Below are positions 16,520 through 25,566 of a stretch of 64,000 bases of DNA, in pieces (position 1 is the stretch's first letter; each line of letters starts with the position of its first letter). Source of the stretch: Bacteroidota bacterium (GTDB taxonomy: Bacteria > Bacteroidota > Bacteroidia > Chitinophagales > LD1); assembly GCA_016722375.1 (NCBI GenBank), contig JADKJG010000004.1, forward strand, positions 310,001 through 374,000, written 5' to 3'. A model generated the notes under the pieces. That model was not told where the DNA came from. It worked only from the letters and a program-made list of their open reading frames with translations, and made no database searches. The translations under genes were made by a program, and so were the position numbers.

Positions 16520-16655
16520 ATATCTATTAAGGTGGCTGGGGAAATTGCCGGCGTTTGTGAATATCTATTAAGGTGCTTGGGGAAGTCCCCCCCACTCTCA
16601 TATATCTATTAAGGTAGGCTATCAGAGTTATAGCGCGTACATATATCTATTAAGG
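16520..16655. repeat. Repeat locus B: four 13-bp cores at exact 41-bp spacing
   Basis: ATATCTATTAAGG occurs at 16520, 16561, 16602 and 16643, each exactly 41 bp after the last, with a G one base later in most copies. The 28-bp segments between the cores are unlike each other. The look is CRISPR-like, but the conserved part is too short and no cas genes are present. It lies between the convergent yggS and sppA genes. Confidence 0.9.
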
Positions 16656-16734
16656 CGCTCCTGCAAAGTGCCGGAATAGCTTGATATTCTTGAAAAATAG
16701 CTGTAAAAAGCCCGTTTGGGCCATTTTATAAAAC

Positions 16735-16776
16735 AGAAAGGGGAGGAACTGTCTTTTTCAAAACAATTCCTCCCCC
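16735..16776 (-). terminator. Terminator of sppA
   Basis: GGGGAGGAA (16740-16748) pairs with TTCCTCCCC (16767-16775), with possible further TGT/ACA pairs. On the minus strand the stem is followed by TTTCTGTTTT. It begins 18 bp after the sppA stop codon. Confidence 0.75.
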
Positions 16777-16794
16777 AAAAGCAGTTACGACTTT

Positions 16795-18543
16795 TTATAA
16801 ACCCAAGTCATAAACCATACGCGCCTGAATGCCGCGGGTTTTCTTCAACATTTCCATCGTTTGATAAACGGCATATTGCTCGCCCAACTGTTCGCGGATG
16901 GCGTTGGTTTTCATTTCCGAAAATCCTTCGGCCAGTTTTTCGGCCAAGGTCTTTTCTTCTGGATAGGCTTTGGTGCGGTAATCTTTCAAGTTGGCTTGTT
17001 TGGCAGCATAAGCAATGGCTTCGTCCAAACCACCAATTTCATCTACCAGTCCGTTGGCGATGCCCTGCTGTCCGGTCCAAACTCTGCCCTGAGCAATACT
17101 TTCGATATAGGCAGTGTCTTTCTTTCTTCCTTCGGCTACGCGCTCTTTAAATTCGCGATAGGTTTTCTCCACGTTTCTTTGCAGAAATGCCCCTTCTTCA
17201 GCATCAACAGGTTTAGTGATACCGCCCAGTACCCCGTGTTTAGTCACCTTTACTTCATCAAACGTAATTCCCAATTTATCATTGAAAAACTTCTTTGCAT
17301 TTGGAATCAATCCAAAAACCCCAATCGAACCGGTAATAGTATTTGGCTGTGCAAAAATACGATCGCCCATGCAGGAAATATAATATCCGCCGGAGGCCGC
17401 GACATCGCCATAAGACACCACCAAAGGCTTTTCTTTTTTAGCCAGAACCAATTCTCTCCACATAATATCGCTGGCCAAAGCACTGCCTCCCGGTGAATTG
17501 ACGCGCAAAACAATGGCCTTTACTTTTTCATCCTTGCGAAGTTTTGAAATGAGTTTGGCAAATTTATCGCCGCCTACTTCACCGGTTTGCCCTTCGCCAT
17601 CTACAATAGTGCCTTCGGCATATACCACAGCAATTTTGTTGGAGGATTTAAAATCTTTTTCAAGCGTAGAAGCATATTTTCCTATTTCGATAAATTCAAC
17701 ATCCTTCTTTTTGTCGGTGCCCAGTTTCTCGCGAATTTTATCCTCTACCTGATCGTAGTAGAGTGCATCGTCAATCAGCTTAAATTCTATATCCTTTTCA
17801 GGAGTTTCTGCCAAAATGTTGTTGATGATGTTGTTCAATTCAGCGGTATCTATCTTTCTTTCGCGAGCAATGTTTTTTAGAAAATAGTCATACACATCTT
17901 GATAAATTATGGAAAGTTGTTGCCGGTTGGGTTCACTCATGTTGGTGCGCACATAAGGTTCAATGGCGCTTTTAAATGCTCCGCAGTGAAAGTCCTGAAC
18001 TTCTACCCCCAGTTTGTCAAACATCCCTTTGTAATACATAATCTCCCTACCGAATCCTTTCAACTCAATCAGACCGTTTGGATTGAGATATACTTTATCG
18101 GCGGCAGATGCCAGATAATATGATTTCTGCGAAACCATATCGCCATAGGCATAAACAAATTTTCCGCTCTTCCTGAATTCCAACAGCGATTGGCGAATGG
18201 CTTCCAATGTAGCCAAGCCATTATCGGTAACGCCCATTTCAAGATAAATGCCTTTGATGTTTTCATCGGTTTCCGCTTTCTTAATAGACTCACGGATATC
18301 GGTCAAGCCCAACGCCTTTTTTGATTTCATGGTAGTGAAATCAAAAGAGGCAAAGGGGTCTTCGCTAGTTTGTTCGGGAATGGAGTATCCCAAATCCAGT
18401 TTAATAATTGAGTTGGATTTGACTTTGGCTGTTTTCTCCTTGCCGGCAGCGGCAGCAAGTCCCAAGAGCAGAAACACACTCAAAACGAAGAACAAAATCA
18501 AACCGGTGATGGTGGCAAAAACGAATTTGAAGAACTGTTTCAT
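16795..18543 (-). CDS. sppA: Signal peptide peptidase SppA, 67K type
   Basis: This 582-residue protein has an N-terminal membrane anchor (FFVLSVFLLLGLAAAAG) and two ClpP-like S49 domains in tandem, the long form of SppA. The N-terminal half holds the lysine region near YGDMVSQKSYYLASAADKVY. The C-terminal half holds VNSPGGSALASD and the serine nucleophile in DVAASGGYYISCMGDRI, then ITGSIGVFG. It degrades signal peptides left in the inner membrane after export. It is a single gene with its own terminator. Confidence 0.95.
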   Translation of the reverse strand: MKQFFKFVFATITGLILFFVLSVFLLLGLAAAAGKEKTAKVKSNSIIKLDLGYSIPEQTSEDPFASFDFTTMKSKKALGLTDIRESIKKAETDENIKGIYLEMGVTDNGLATLEAIRQSLLEFRKSGKFVYAYGDMVSQKSYYLASAADKVYLNPNGLIELKGFGREIMYYKGMFDKLGVEVQDFHCGAFKSAIEPYVRTNMSEPNRQQLSIIYQDVYDYFLKNIARERKIDTAELNNIINNILAETPEKDIEFKLIDDALYYDQVEDKIREKLGTDKKKDVEFIEIGKYASTLEKDFKSSNKIAVVYAEGTIVDGEGQTGEVGGDKFAKLISKLRKDEKVKAIVLRVNSPGGSALASDIMWRELVLAKKEKPLVVSYGDVAASGGYYISCMGDRIFAQPNTITGSIGVFGLIPNAKKFFNDKLGITFDEVKVTKHGVLGGITKPVDAEEGAFLQRNVEKTYREFKERVAEGRKKDTAYIESIAQGRVWTGQQGIANGLVDEIGGLDEAIAYAAKQANLKDYRTKAYPEEKTLAEKLAEGFSEMKTNAIREQLGEQYAVYQTMEMLKKTRGIQARMVYDLGL

Positions 18544-18661
18544 AAAATATATTTAGTTGTTTGACGAAATGACCTGAAGTAAATTTTAAGGCTGCAATAA
18601 TACAGGAACTGTAGGAATTTTGCGGAATAAGAACGATTCACCCTGCGAGTAATAAAAATCA

Positions 18662-19348
18662 TTATTGCTGATAGCCGAAGACTTCAACTAGAAATTTATT
18701 ATCCACCGCTCCGAGATCGTTTGCTGCTTTGTTACTTAGCTTGATGATGATTTCCCGACTGGTGTCAGAAATAGGAAGTTTGCCAACTACCTTTACATAA
18801 GTTGTTTTCTTGTTCATGGGGTTCACCACCCGTACAATAGAACCGGTTTCTGCATCATTATAAAAGGCCAAATAGGGATTGCCGGAAGTGTAGTCATCAA
18901 TAAAATTAGCAGCGCCCCGGTTTTTCTTTAGCTTAAATCCTCCCGAAGCATATTGGCCGTAAATGGAAGGATACTCCAGAGAATTTCCTGAAGCGGTTTT
19001 TAGTTTTATCGAAGTAGCTGCTTTAGGAGTGACACTTCCGGTGTGAGTTGTGGCATCAGATGGATTGACGGTTACCTTTTCGATGATTGGCATAGTGTCC
19101 CTTTTAAAGACAACCGGAGCCAATACCTTTGGAGGGCAAGGGATGGTGATTTTTTGTCCCAACCGAACCTTCATTTTCTTTTCGATGGAGGGATTGACTT
19201 TGACCAAATCCTCTGGCTTTAACCCATATTCTTTGCTGATGGAGTATAGAGTCTCTCCTCGCTTCACCTTATGGCGCTGCTCGCATGGCTGCGCAACAGA
19301 CACGACCGAAATAACCGCCAGTAAAAGGATGAATAAAAACTGCTTCAC
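18662..19348 (-). CDS. LysM-domain secreted protein with RlpA-like C-terminal part
   Basis: A GTG start gives a leader ending SVVSVAQ, then one LysM domain: HKVKRGETLYSISKEYGLKP with LVKVNPSIEKKMKVRLGQ. LysM binds peptidoglycan. After a Thr/Pro linker the C-terminal 100 residues include SIVRVVNPMNKKTTYVKVVG and ANDLGAVDNKFLVEVFGY. This resembles the double-psi beta-barrel of RlpA-type proteins, an inference from strand pattern. At 228 residues it is likely a periplasmic cell-wall protein. It is divergent from the NfeD gene. Confidence 0.8.
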   Translation of the reverse strand: MKQFLFILLLAVISVVSVAQPCEQRHKVKRGETLYSISKEYGLKPEDLVKVNPSIEKKMKVRLGQKITIPCPPKVLAPVVFKRDTMPIIEKVTVNPSDATTHTGSVTPKAATSIKLKTASGNSLEYPSIYGQYASGGFKLKKNRGAANFIDDYTSGNPYLAFYNDAETGSIVRVVNPMNKKTTYVKVVGKLPISDTSREIIIKLSNKAANDLGAVDNKFLVEVFGYQQ

Positions 19349-19399
19349 TATTAAAATACTTACTTTTAAGGCGCAAATTTACTTCCATACTTTAGAAAC

Positions 19400-20740
19400 A
19401 TGTATCGAACCCTTCCTGTCTTAACAATAATTGCCCTCTGCTTGTGCAGTATATTAAACACTTATGGGCAGAATAAAATCATCTATAGTTACGAAATACA
19501 TCAGGAAATCACACCGTCCGTCAGCCGATTGACCAAGTCGGCCATTGAAGAGGCTGAAAAGAGAAATGCGGCTTATCTATTGATTGACATGGATACCTAT
19601 GGCGGACTAGTGGATGCTGCGGATGAAATCAGAACTATGTTGTTGAAGACAAAAATCCCAACCATTGTGTTTGTCCGCAATAATGCGGCATCGGCTGGAG
19701 CCTTAATTTCGATAGCCTGCGATTCAATATATATGAGTCCGGGTTCTACCATTGGAGCCGCTTCGGTAGTGAATCAAGCGGGAGAGTTGATGCCGGAAAA
19801 GTATCAAAGCTATATGCGTAAAAAGATGCGCGCCACCGCCGAAGAGACTGGTAGGAATCCATTGATAGCTGAAGGGATGAGTGATGAGAATCTGGTGATT
19901 GATTCAATAAAAGAGAAAGGGAAGATCATCACGTTGAGTGTGAAAGAAGCTATGCGTTATGGATATTGTAATGGGGAAGTTTCAGACCCTGAGCAGATTA
20001 TTTCTAAACTGAAAGGAGGACCATATATAATAGAGAAACACGAAAGCTCAATGGCCGAAAGTATTATACTGTGGCTGGTGAATCCGGCGGTTTCCGGTGT
20101 ATTGCTGCTTATTATTTTTGGGGGAATATATTTTGAATTTAAAGCACCGGGCACTTTCATCCCTATTGCAGTATCCGCGATGGGGGCTATGCTATATTTC
20201 GCTCCCCTCTATTTGGAAGGGCTGGCGGCAAATTGGGAAATCATTGTTTTTGTTGCCGGTGTGGCGTTGATTATTGTTGAAATATTTGTATTGCCGGGCT
20301 TTGGTGTGGCGGGTATTTCAGGAATCTTATTGACCGTAGCGGCCTTAACATTGGCCATGGTTCGGAATATTGATTTCGATTTTTCATTGGTTCCGGGTGC
20401 TTCTTTGGCCACTGCATTTCTGACCGTTACTTTGGCAATGGCGGCGCCGCTTGTATTATTGCTTCTATTTGGTCATCAGATTTTTAATTCCGGTCTCTTT
20501 CGACGGATGGCGGATGTTGCTGAGATGAAAACAGCAGATGGTTATTCAATAAAAGATAATGCGCTACAAAAGTTAGTGGGGAATAGAGGTGTTTCTGTTA
20601 CCGACCTTCGTCCTGCGGGAAAGATTGAGATAGACGGCGAACGTTACGATTCTATCTCTGATGGTGATTTCATTGCTAAGGGTACAGGCATTAAGGTAAT
20701 TCGTGTGCAAGCTAGCTATTTGATAGTTGACCATGCATAA
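19400..20740 (+). CDS. NfeD-family membrane serine protease (long form)
   Basis: This 446-residue protein has a signal peptide and then a ClpP-class protease domain. It carries VDAADEIRTMLLKTKIPTIV, the catalytic serine in NNAASAGALISIACD, and the lysine in KYQSYMRKKMRA. Four or five membrane helices and a C-terminal soluble NfeD OB-fold (RGVSVTDLRPAGKIEIDGER) follow. Long NfeD proteins usually work with a stomatin/SPFH partner to process membrane proteins. No such partner gene is adjacent here. Its end is 10 bp from the kdsB start. Confidence 0.92.
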   Translation: MYRTLPVLTIIALCLCSILNTYGQNKIIYSYEIHQEITPSVSRLTKSAIEEAEKRNAAYLLIDMDTYGGLVDAADEIRTMLLKTKIPTIVFVRNNAASAGALISIACDSIYMSPGSTIGAASVVNQAGELMPEKYQSYMRKKMRATAEETGRNPLIAEGMSDENLVIDSIKEKGKIITLSVKEAMRYGYCNGEVSDPEQIISKLKGGPYIIEKHESSMAESIILWLVNPAVSGVLLLIIFGGIYFEFKAPGTFIPIAVSAMGAMLYFAPLYLEGLAANWEIIVFVAGVALIIVEIFVLPGFGVAGISGILLTVAALTLAMVRNIDFDFSLVPGASLATAFLTVTLAMAAPLVLLLLFGHQIFNSGLFRRMADVAEMKTADGYSIKDNALQKLVGNRGVSVTDLRPAGKIEIDGERYDSISDGDFIAKGTGIKVIRVQASYLIVDHA

Positions 20741-20750
20741 AGGTTCTAGT

Positions 20751-21545
20751 ATGAAGATAATTGGTATCATTCCGGCTCGATTTGCCTCTACCCGTTTTCC
20801 AGGCAAGCCGCTGACGGACATTGAAGGCAAGTCTATGATACGAAGGGTGTATGAACAGGCAAAATTGGCGACTTCCTTATCTGAACTGATTGTAGCGACA
20901 GACGATGAGAGAATAAAGATGGAGGTCGAGCGTTTTGGAGGGAAAGTGATGATGACTTCACCGGATCACAGGAACGGCACCGAACGTTGTGCTGAAATCG
21001 CTGCGGAATCTGAGGCAGATGTTGTTATCAATATTCAGGGCGATGAACCTTTCATTCATCCTGAACAGATTGATTTAGTAGCAGGCTTATTCACAGATGC
21101 CGATACTGATGGCATGCCTCAAATCGGTACGCTGATTAAAACCCAACCTCTAAATGAAGAGTTGCAAAATCCATCCAGAGTTAAGGTGGTATTAAATAAG
21201 CAAATGGAGGGTATATATTTTAGCCGGAGTGTTATACCTTTTATCCGGAATCATCCTCATTTTACCGTTCAAGGATTCCATTCCAAATTGAACTTTCAGG
21301 GCGCAGAAGAAAGTGGAGAAGCTACCAGTACATTTTACAAGCATATCGGTATTTACGGCTACCGCAGAGATATTCTGCTTGAAATTGTGAAACTGTCTGA
21401 ATCTTATCTGGAAAAGGCAGAGTCCTTAGAGCAGTTGCGCTGGATAGAGAACGGCTACCATATTCAATGCGCACTCACCACCCATGATGCTTTAAGTATT
21501 GATACTCCCGAAGATTTACAAAGCCTGAAGAGTTTCAGGAGGTAA
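20751..21545 (+). CDS. kdsB: 3-deoxy-manno-octulosonate cytidylyltransferase
   Basis: The start MKIIGIIPARFASTRFPGKP at 20751 matches the canonical KdsB N-terminus, giving 264 residues. An upstream ATG overlapping the nfeD end is less likely. Other motifs: VATDDERI, NGTERCAEIA, INIQGDEPFI, and KHIGIYGYRRDIL. The enzyme activates Kdo as CMP-Kdo for lipopolysaccharide, so the cell has a Kdo-bearing outer membrane. It lies 10 bp after the NfeD gene and is probably co-transcribed. Confidence 0.96.
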   Translation: MKIIGIIPARFASTRFPGKPLTDIEGKSMIRRVYEQAKLATSLSELIVATDDERIKMEVERFGGKVMMTSPDHRNGTERCAEIAAESEADVVINIQGDEPFIHPEQIDLVAGLFTDADTDGMPQIGTLIKTQPLNEELQNPSRVKVVLNKQMEGIYFSRSVIPFIRNHPHFTVQGFHSKLNFQGAEESGEATSTFYKHIGIYGYRRDILLEIVKLSESYLEKAESLEQLRWIENGYHIQCALTTHDALSIDTPEDLQSLKSFRR

Positions 21546-21551
21546 CAAAGA

Positions 21552-22190
21552 TTAGAACTGAAGTTGCATCCTTTTCTTAGGAGGACGAATTTTGTTCAAA
21601 CACTTTTCTGACCAAATCCTGCTTGGCTCATGCTCCGTCTTTTCCGGACGGAAATAAAAGCCGGCAAATTTATCGGCATCCGTAGGCATCATAGAGGGAT
21701 CCCATCCATTGACCGAATAAATAATCCCTTCGGACATCTTAGCAATTGCTGCGGCAATATGTCCATAACCAATCTGGATTAAGGGAGTTTGACCTGGAGA
21801 GCGATTCACGTAATATTTGATGTTATATTTTTTGATGGTCTCAGCCAGTTTTTCATCAATCAACTCACCACATTTTTCTTCTACATACTCGGGCCAGTAA
21901 TCTAGTGTTTCACTTAATTGGTTGCAATAGGCTTCAATGCCCCCTGTTTTTACCTGATCAATTGTAAACCAAGCATGTTCCGTGTCTTTCCAAATGAATT
22001 TATCGTCTGGACTTACTTTGTTTTCATAGTTCTCATCATTGTCACGAAGCTCAATTGAAAAAGTAACTTTGGTAGTTATTTCATAAGATTGCAGGAAATC
22101 ATTCATTGTCTTTTCTGCGGCCTCCACAACATTTCCGAAGGTGAGGTGTTTGTCCATTTTAATAGGAAGAATTCCAAACGAAGTACTCAT
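21552..22190 (-). CDS. Hypothetical protein, 212 residues
   Basis: The start MSTSFGILPIKMDKHLTFGN is chosen over an upstream one that would add a membrane-like leader from non-coding sequence. The product is soluble, acidic, without signal peptide or helix of membrane type. It contains many aromatic residues (DTEHAWFTIDQV, LDYWPEYVEEKCG, GWDPSMMPTDADKFAGFYF). I do not recognise a family. It converges on kdsB and is divergent from the LolD gene. Confidence 0.7.
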   Translation of the reverse strand: MSTSFGILPIKMDKHLTFGNVVEAAEKTMNDFLQSYEITTKVTFSIELRDNDENYENKVSPDDKFIWKDTEHAWFTIDQVKTGGIEAYCNQLSETLDYWPEYVEEKCGELIDEKLAETIKKYNIKYYVNRSPGQTPLIQIGYGHIAAAIAKMSEGIIYSVNGWDPSMMPTDADKFAGFYFRPEKTEHEPSRIWSEKCLNKIRPPKKRMQLQF

Positions 22191-22346
22191 AAATCTGTGT
22201 TTTTTGTGTACAAATACCGGATATGTATCCAGAGAGAAACGGATGCAAAGATATAAAAATAAAGCTGGAATATTCAAAATTAGTTTGAAAACATCTTATT
22301 TGAGGGTGTGTTTTAGGATATTGGAATTCAATTTTACTTTCGCCCA

Positions 22347-23003
22347 ATGATTCTGGAGGCAAAAGATATTTACAAGCAATATGGGTCTCTTGAAGTTCTT
22401 CGGGGGGTATCTATTTCCGTTCAAAAAGGCGAGATTGTTTCTCTGGTTGGGCCTTCAGGCGCTGGCAAGTCCACGCTGCTCCATATAATCGGTACCTTGG
22501 ACAAACCGGATAAAGGGAACGTGGAAATTGAAGGAAAGGATGTAGTGTCTCTAAACGAAAAATCTATTTCATCCTTCCGGAACAAATCCATCGGGTTTAT
22601 TTTTCAATTCCATCATCTTTTACCTGAGTTTACGGCTTTAGAGAATGTTTGTATTCCGGCTTTCATCGGTGGAACAGCAAGAAATATCGCCGAAAAAAAG
22701 GCTAAGGAATTGCTCTCTCTGCTTAATCTTTCAAATAGATTACATCATAAGCCTGGCGAATTATCGGGAGGAGAGCAACAACGAGTGGCGGTGGCACGCT
22801 CACTTATTAATGACCCTGTATTGGTAATGGCAGATGAACCATCGGGAAATCTGGACACGCAACATGCCGGCGAACTTCATCGCCTATTTTTTGAGCTCAG
22901 AGATAAATTGAATCAAACGTTCATCATCGTTACCCATAACGAAGAATTGGCTCGAATGGCTGATAGGACAATTACTATGAAGGACGGTATGATTGTCCGG
23001 TAG
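22347..23003 (+). CDS. lolD: LolD/MacB-type ABC transporter ATPase
   Basis: This 218-residue ATPase has Walker A GPSGAGKST, Q-loop FQFHHLLPEFTALENV, signature LSGGEQQRVAVARS, Walker B VLVMADEPSGNLD and the switch histidine in IIVTHNEELA. This is the pattern of the LolD/MacB group, which moves lipoproteins to the outer membrane or drives efflux. No permease gene (LolC/E) is adjacent, as is common in Bacteroidota. TACTTTCG lies four bases before the ATG, suggesting a leaderless mRNA. Confidence 0.9.
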   Translation: MILEAKDIYKQYGSLEVLRGVSISVQKGEIVSLVGPSGAGKSTLLHIIGTLDKPDKGNVEIEGKDVVSLNEKSISSFRNKSIGFIFQFHHLLPEFTALENVCIPAFIGGTARNIAEKKAKELLSLLNLSNRLHHKPGELSGGEQQRVAVARSLINDPVLVMADEPSGNLDTQHAGELHRLFFELRDKLNQTFIIVTHNEELARMADRTITMKDGMIVR

Positions 23004-23068
23004 AGTGGGGCGGTAGGATTATTTGAATAGATTTGCCACTCGATATTTTTAACCAAAACAAAATTAAA

Positions 23069-24665
23069 ATGAAGAAGATTTTACTTCTCACAGCTTTAGT
23101 TTCTTTTATGTCTATTGGAAATATTTCTGCCCAACTTGCAGCTAACCCAACCAAAACGGATCCGACTTGTTCTTCCAGCGATGGGACAGCAGCGGTGGCT
23201 CCAACCGGGGGAAGTAACTATACTTACAAATGGAGTACTGGCGCTATCACTTCCTCTATTTCCAACCTGGCGGCGGGGACTTATACAGTTACTGTCTATT
23301 CATCTGGAGGAGGAGGTACTGCAAAAAGCGATACTTTGTATAAGGAAACCTTTGATGGTGCTCAAACTTGGACACTTAACACCTCCACCGGAAGTAACGG
23401 GGCAGACTATAATTATTGGGTTATTTCAGGAGCTGAAAACGGAACTGCTCCCGGAAGTTGTGGAACAAAAAATGGTTCAGACAAGACAATGTTTGTCACC
23501 AGCGTGGCTCAGTTTGTAGGGGGGGGCTGCTTATGATGCAGGAGGCTTATGTGGTTTTTTGTATTGTCCTCAAACGAATATGGCTTCACAGTCGGCAAAT
23601 ATAAACACGACTCCTGTCAGTTCAGGTAGCCATAATTTGGTATTATCTTTTGATTTTATGAGTATGGGTAGTGGTTTGTCGGATAATGCTTCTGCATTCT
23701 ACAGCATAGATGGAGGAACTAATTATACGCAGTTGGATGCTTCTCTCAAGTCGCCTAGTTCTTGCGGTGGCAGCGGTGCAGCGATATGGGCTCGTCGTAG
23801 TTATGTACTTCCGGCAAATTGCTTGAGCCTTTCAAACTTTAGAGTTCGCTTCAATTGGACTAACGATGATGACGGAGCAGGTTCAGATCCATCTGTAGCT
23901 ATAAACAACGTCATTCTTCGTGACTCAATTCCGGGAGTTGGCGTAGGTACAGATTCTGTGGTGGCTACTATTACTCTTACTCCAACAGGTAGTGCAGCTA
24001 CTCCGGTCATCACCACTTCTAAAGATACTATTTGCGCTAGTGATTCAACACAGATTTGCGTGACATCTACTTACGCTTCTTATCTGTGGAACGCGAACGG
24101 AAATAATGCTACCACGCAGTGTGTGTTTGCTAGAAATGCCGGTAACTATAACGTTCAGGTAACGGATAATAACGGCTGTACAGCTCAATCAAGTAACCTT
24201 CCGGTCACTGTTCGTCCTCAGCCATCTGTTTCTATCACCAGAACCGGTGACACTTTGGTAGTATTTAATGCGGTCAGCTACCAGTGGTATAGAAATAATG
24301 TGGCGATTACTCCGGGAGGTACCTCACAATTATTAATTGCCTCTCAACCGGGTTCCTATACCGTGGAAATTACCGATATATACGGATGCAAAGCCACCTC
24401 GACACCTATCGCCACGGCGATTCATGATTTAGCAAATGATATTCATTTTGAATTGTATCCTAACCCGGTTTCTGAAGGAAAGTTGCAGGTGGTAATTGGG
24501 AAGGAATGCTTAGGTTGTGAATTGCAAGTATTTGATGCTACAGGTCGTCTAGTTCATCAGTCTCTTGTCCATACTAAGAAGTCTGACATAGATGTGTCCC
24601 ATCTTGCTAAAGGACTATATGTGGTGAAACTTAATAACGCCGTTCGGCAGTTTATCAAGGAATAA
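23069..24665 (+). pseudogene. Secreted protein with T9SS sorting domain, frameshifted in a G8 run
   Basis: The start MKKILLLTALVSFMSIGNIS gives a clean signal peptide. The N-terminal part has a SprB-like repeat (DPTCSSSDGTAAVAPTGGSN, then SSISNLAAGTYTVTV). At a G8 run (about 23519-23526) the frame stops. With seven G it reads on as GGAAYDAGGLCGFLYCPQTN and stays open to 24665, for 531 residues. The rest holds a jelly-roll-like region, PKD/Ig-like strands and a type A sorting domain (ELYPNPVSEGKLQVV ... GLYVVKL). It would be exported by T9SS. The G8 run could be a consensus error or a phase-variation switch. Confidence 0.85.
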
Positions 24666-24687
24666 GATTCTGAAATATCATTGAATT

Positions 24688-24720
24688 AAAAAGGCCGCGT
24701 TTGAAATGCGCGGCCTTTTT
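24688..24720. terminator. Bidirectional terminator
   Basis: AAAAAGGCCGCG (24688-24699) and CGCGGCCTTTTT (24709-24720) form a perfect 12-bp stem with a short loop. T runs flank it on both strands. It serves the T9SS protein gene on the plus strand and probably the PAP2-like gene on the minus strand. Confidence 0.85.
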
Positions 24721-24787
24721 AATTTATAGGGAGATAATGAATTTTTAGTGTAAATAGACTTTAGAAAGGTGCAGAAACTCTGTATGT

Positions 24788-25510
24788 TCAAGGTTCTATT
24801 CTTTCTCTCCTTATACTCCACTCCATAGGAAATGGGGAAAAGGAAAAAACCTTTTGGGCGAACAGGTTGCTTAGGTAAAGTGCCATGATAGAAAAGAGGG
24901 GAGCAAAAACGACATCTACCGTGTAATGTACCTTCTGCCAGATAATAAGAATGGCAATAATAATCGTACACATCAGTATCATTCGTTTGAGCAGTTTGTT
25001 TTTAGTCACCATGAAAAAAAGAAAACTGGAAGAAACATGACCGGAGAAGAATAGATCGTTGACCACTGCTCCATTGCCATCGTTGTGCATATAGAGGTTC
25101 GCCAGTGGGTCTGAAAGAAAAATCATATCGGCGGGTGCTTGTAGCGGAATAAGGTAAATAGTAATGGTCCTGAAAATCATGAGCATAGCATAAGCCTGAA
25201 AAGCAACAGCCAAATCTTTGGGTTTATTCAGAAGTGCAATGATGGCCGTAATCAGTATCCCATGGAAAAGTATGAAAATAATGAGTGAGAAATCACGAGG
25301 TGCAAAAAGTGCCAATAGCGGATCAGCCAATGACAATCCGCCCCGACTGGCAAAGACTCCAATATAGTGTTTGCAATATTTGGAAGCTATCAATAGCTCT
25401 ATGAAGGACAGGACAAAAAAGAAGGAAAACAGAGTTCCTGCCAGATGTTCCTTCCATACAGAGGTAAAAGAGTGAATTGTTTTTTTCAACGTTGAAAATT
25501 TCGGACGCAA
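24788..25510 (-). CDS. PAP2-like membrane phosphatase (sphingomyelin synthase-like)
   Basis: The 240-residue product has about six membrane helices. Two phosphatase motifs are seen: NDLFFSGHVSSSF (C2, His) and KVHYTVDVVFAP (C3, His-Asp). These match the C-terminal PAP2 domain of sphingomyelin synthase-like proteins, which transfer or remove phosphate head groups from lipids. The frame starts with TTG at 25510; a second TTG seven codons on is an alternative, and no good ATG exists nearby. Bacteroidota do make sphingolipids, so a lipid substrate is plausible but not shown. Confidence 0.75.
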   Translation of the reverse strand: MRPKFSTLKKTIHSFTSVWKEHLAGTLFSFFFVLSFIELLIASKYCKHYIGVFASRGGLSLADPLLALFAPRDFSLIIFILFHGILITAIIALLNKPKDLAVAFQAYAMLMIFRTITIYLIPLQAPADMIFLSDPLANLYMHNDGNGAVVNDLFFSGHVSSSFLFFMVTKNKLLKRMILMCTIIIAILIIWQKVHYTVDVVFAPLFSIMALYLSNLFAQKVFSFSPFPMEWSIRRERIEP

Positions 25511-25566
25511 ATTTCCACAAAAAATTAATAAAATGATAATGGCTGATTATAAAAAGAGTTATCTAG

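Noticed and set aside
16520..16655. CRISPR array
   Set aside because: Conserved core is only 13 bp, four copies, and no cas genes in the window.
16716..17150. Plus-strand frame opposite sppA
   Set aside because: Antisense shadow of sppA, rich in Arg/Trp/Pro with no domain.
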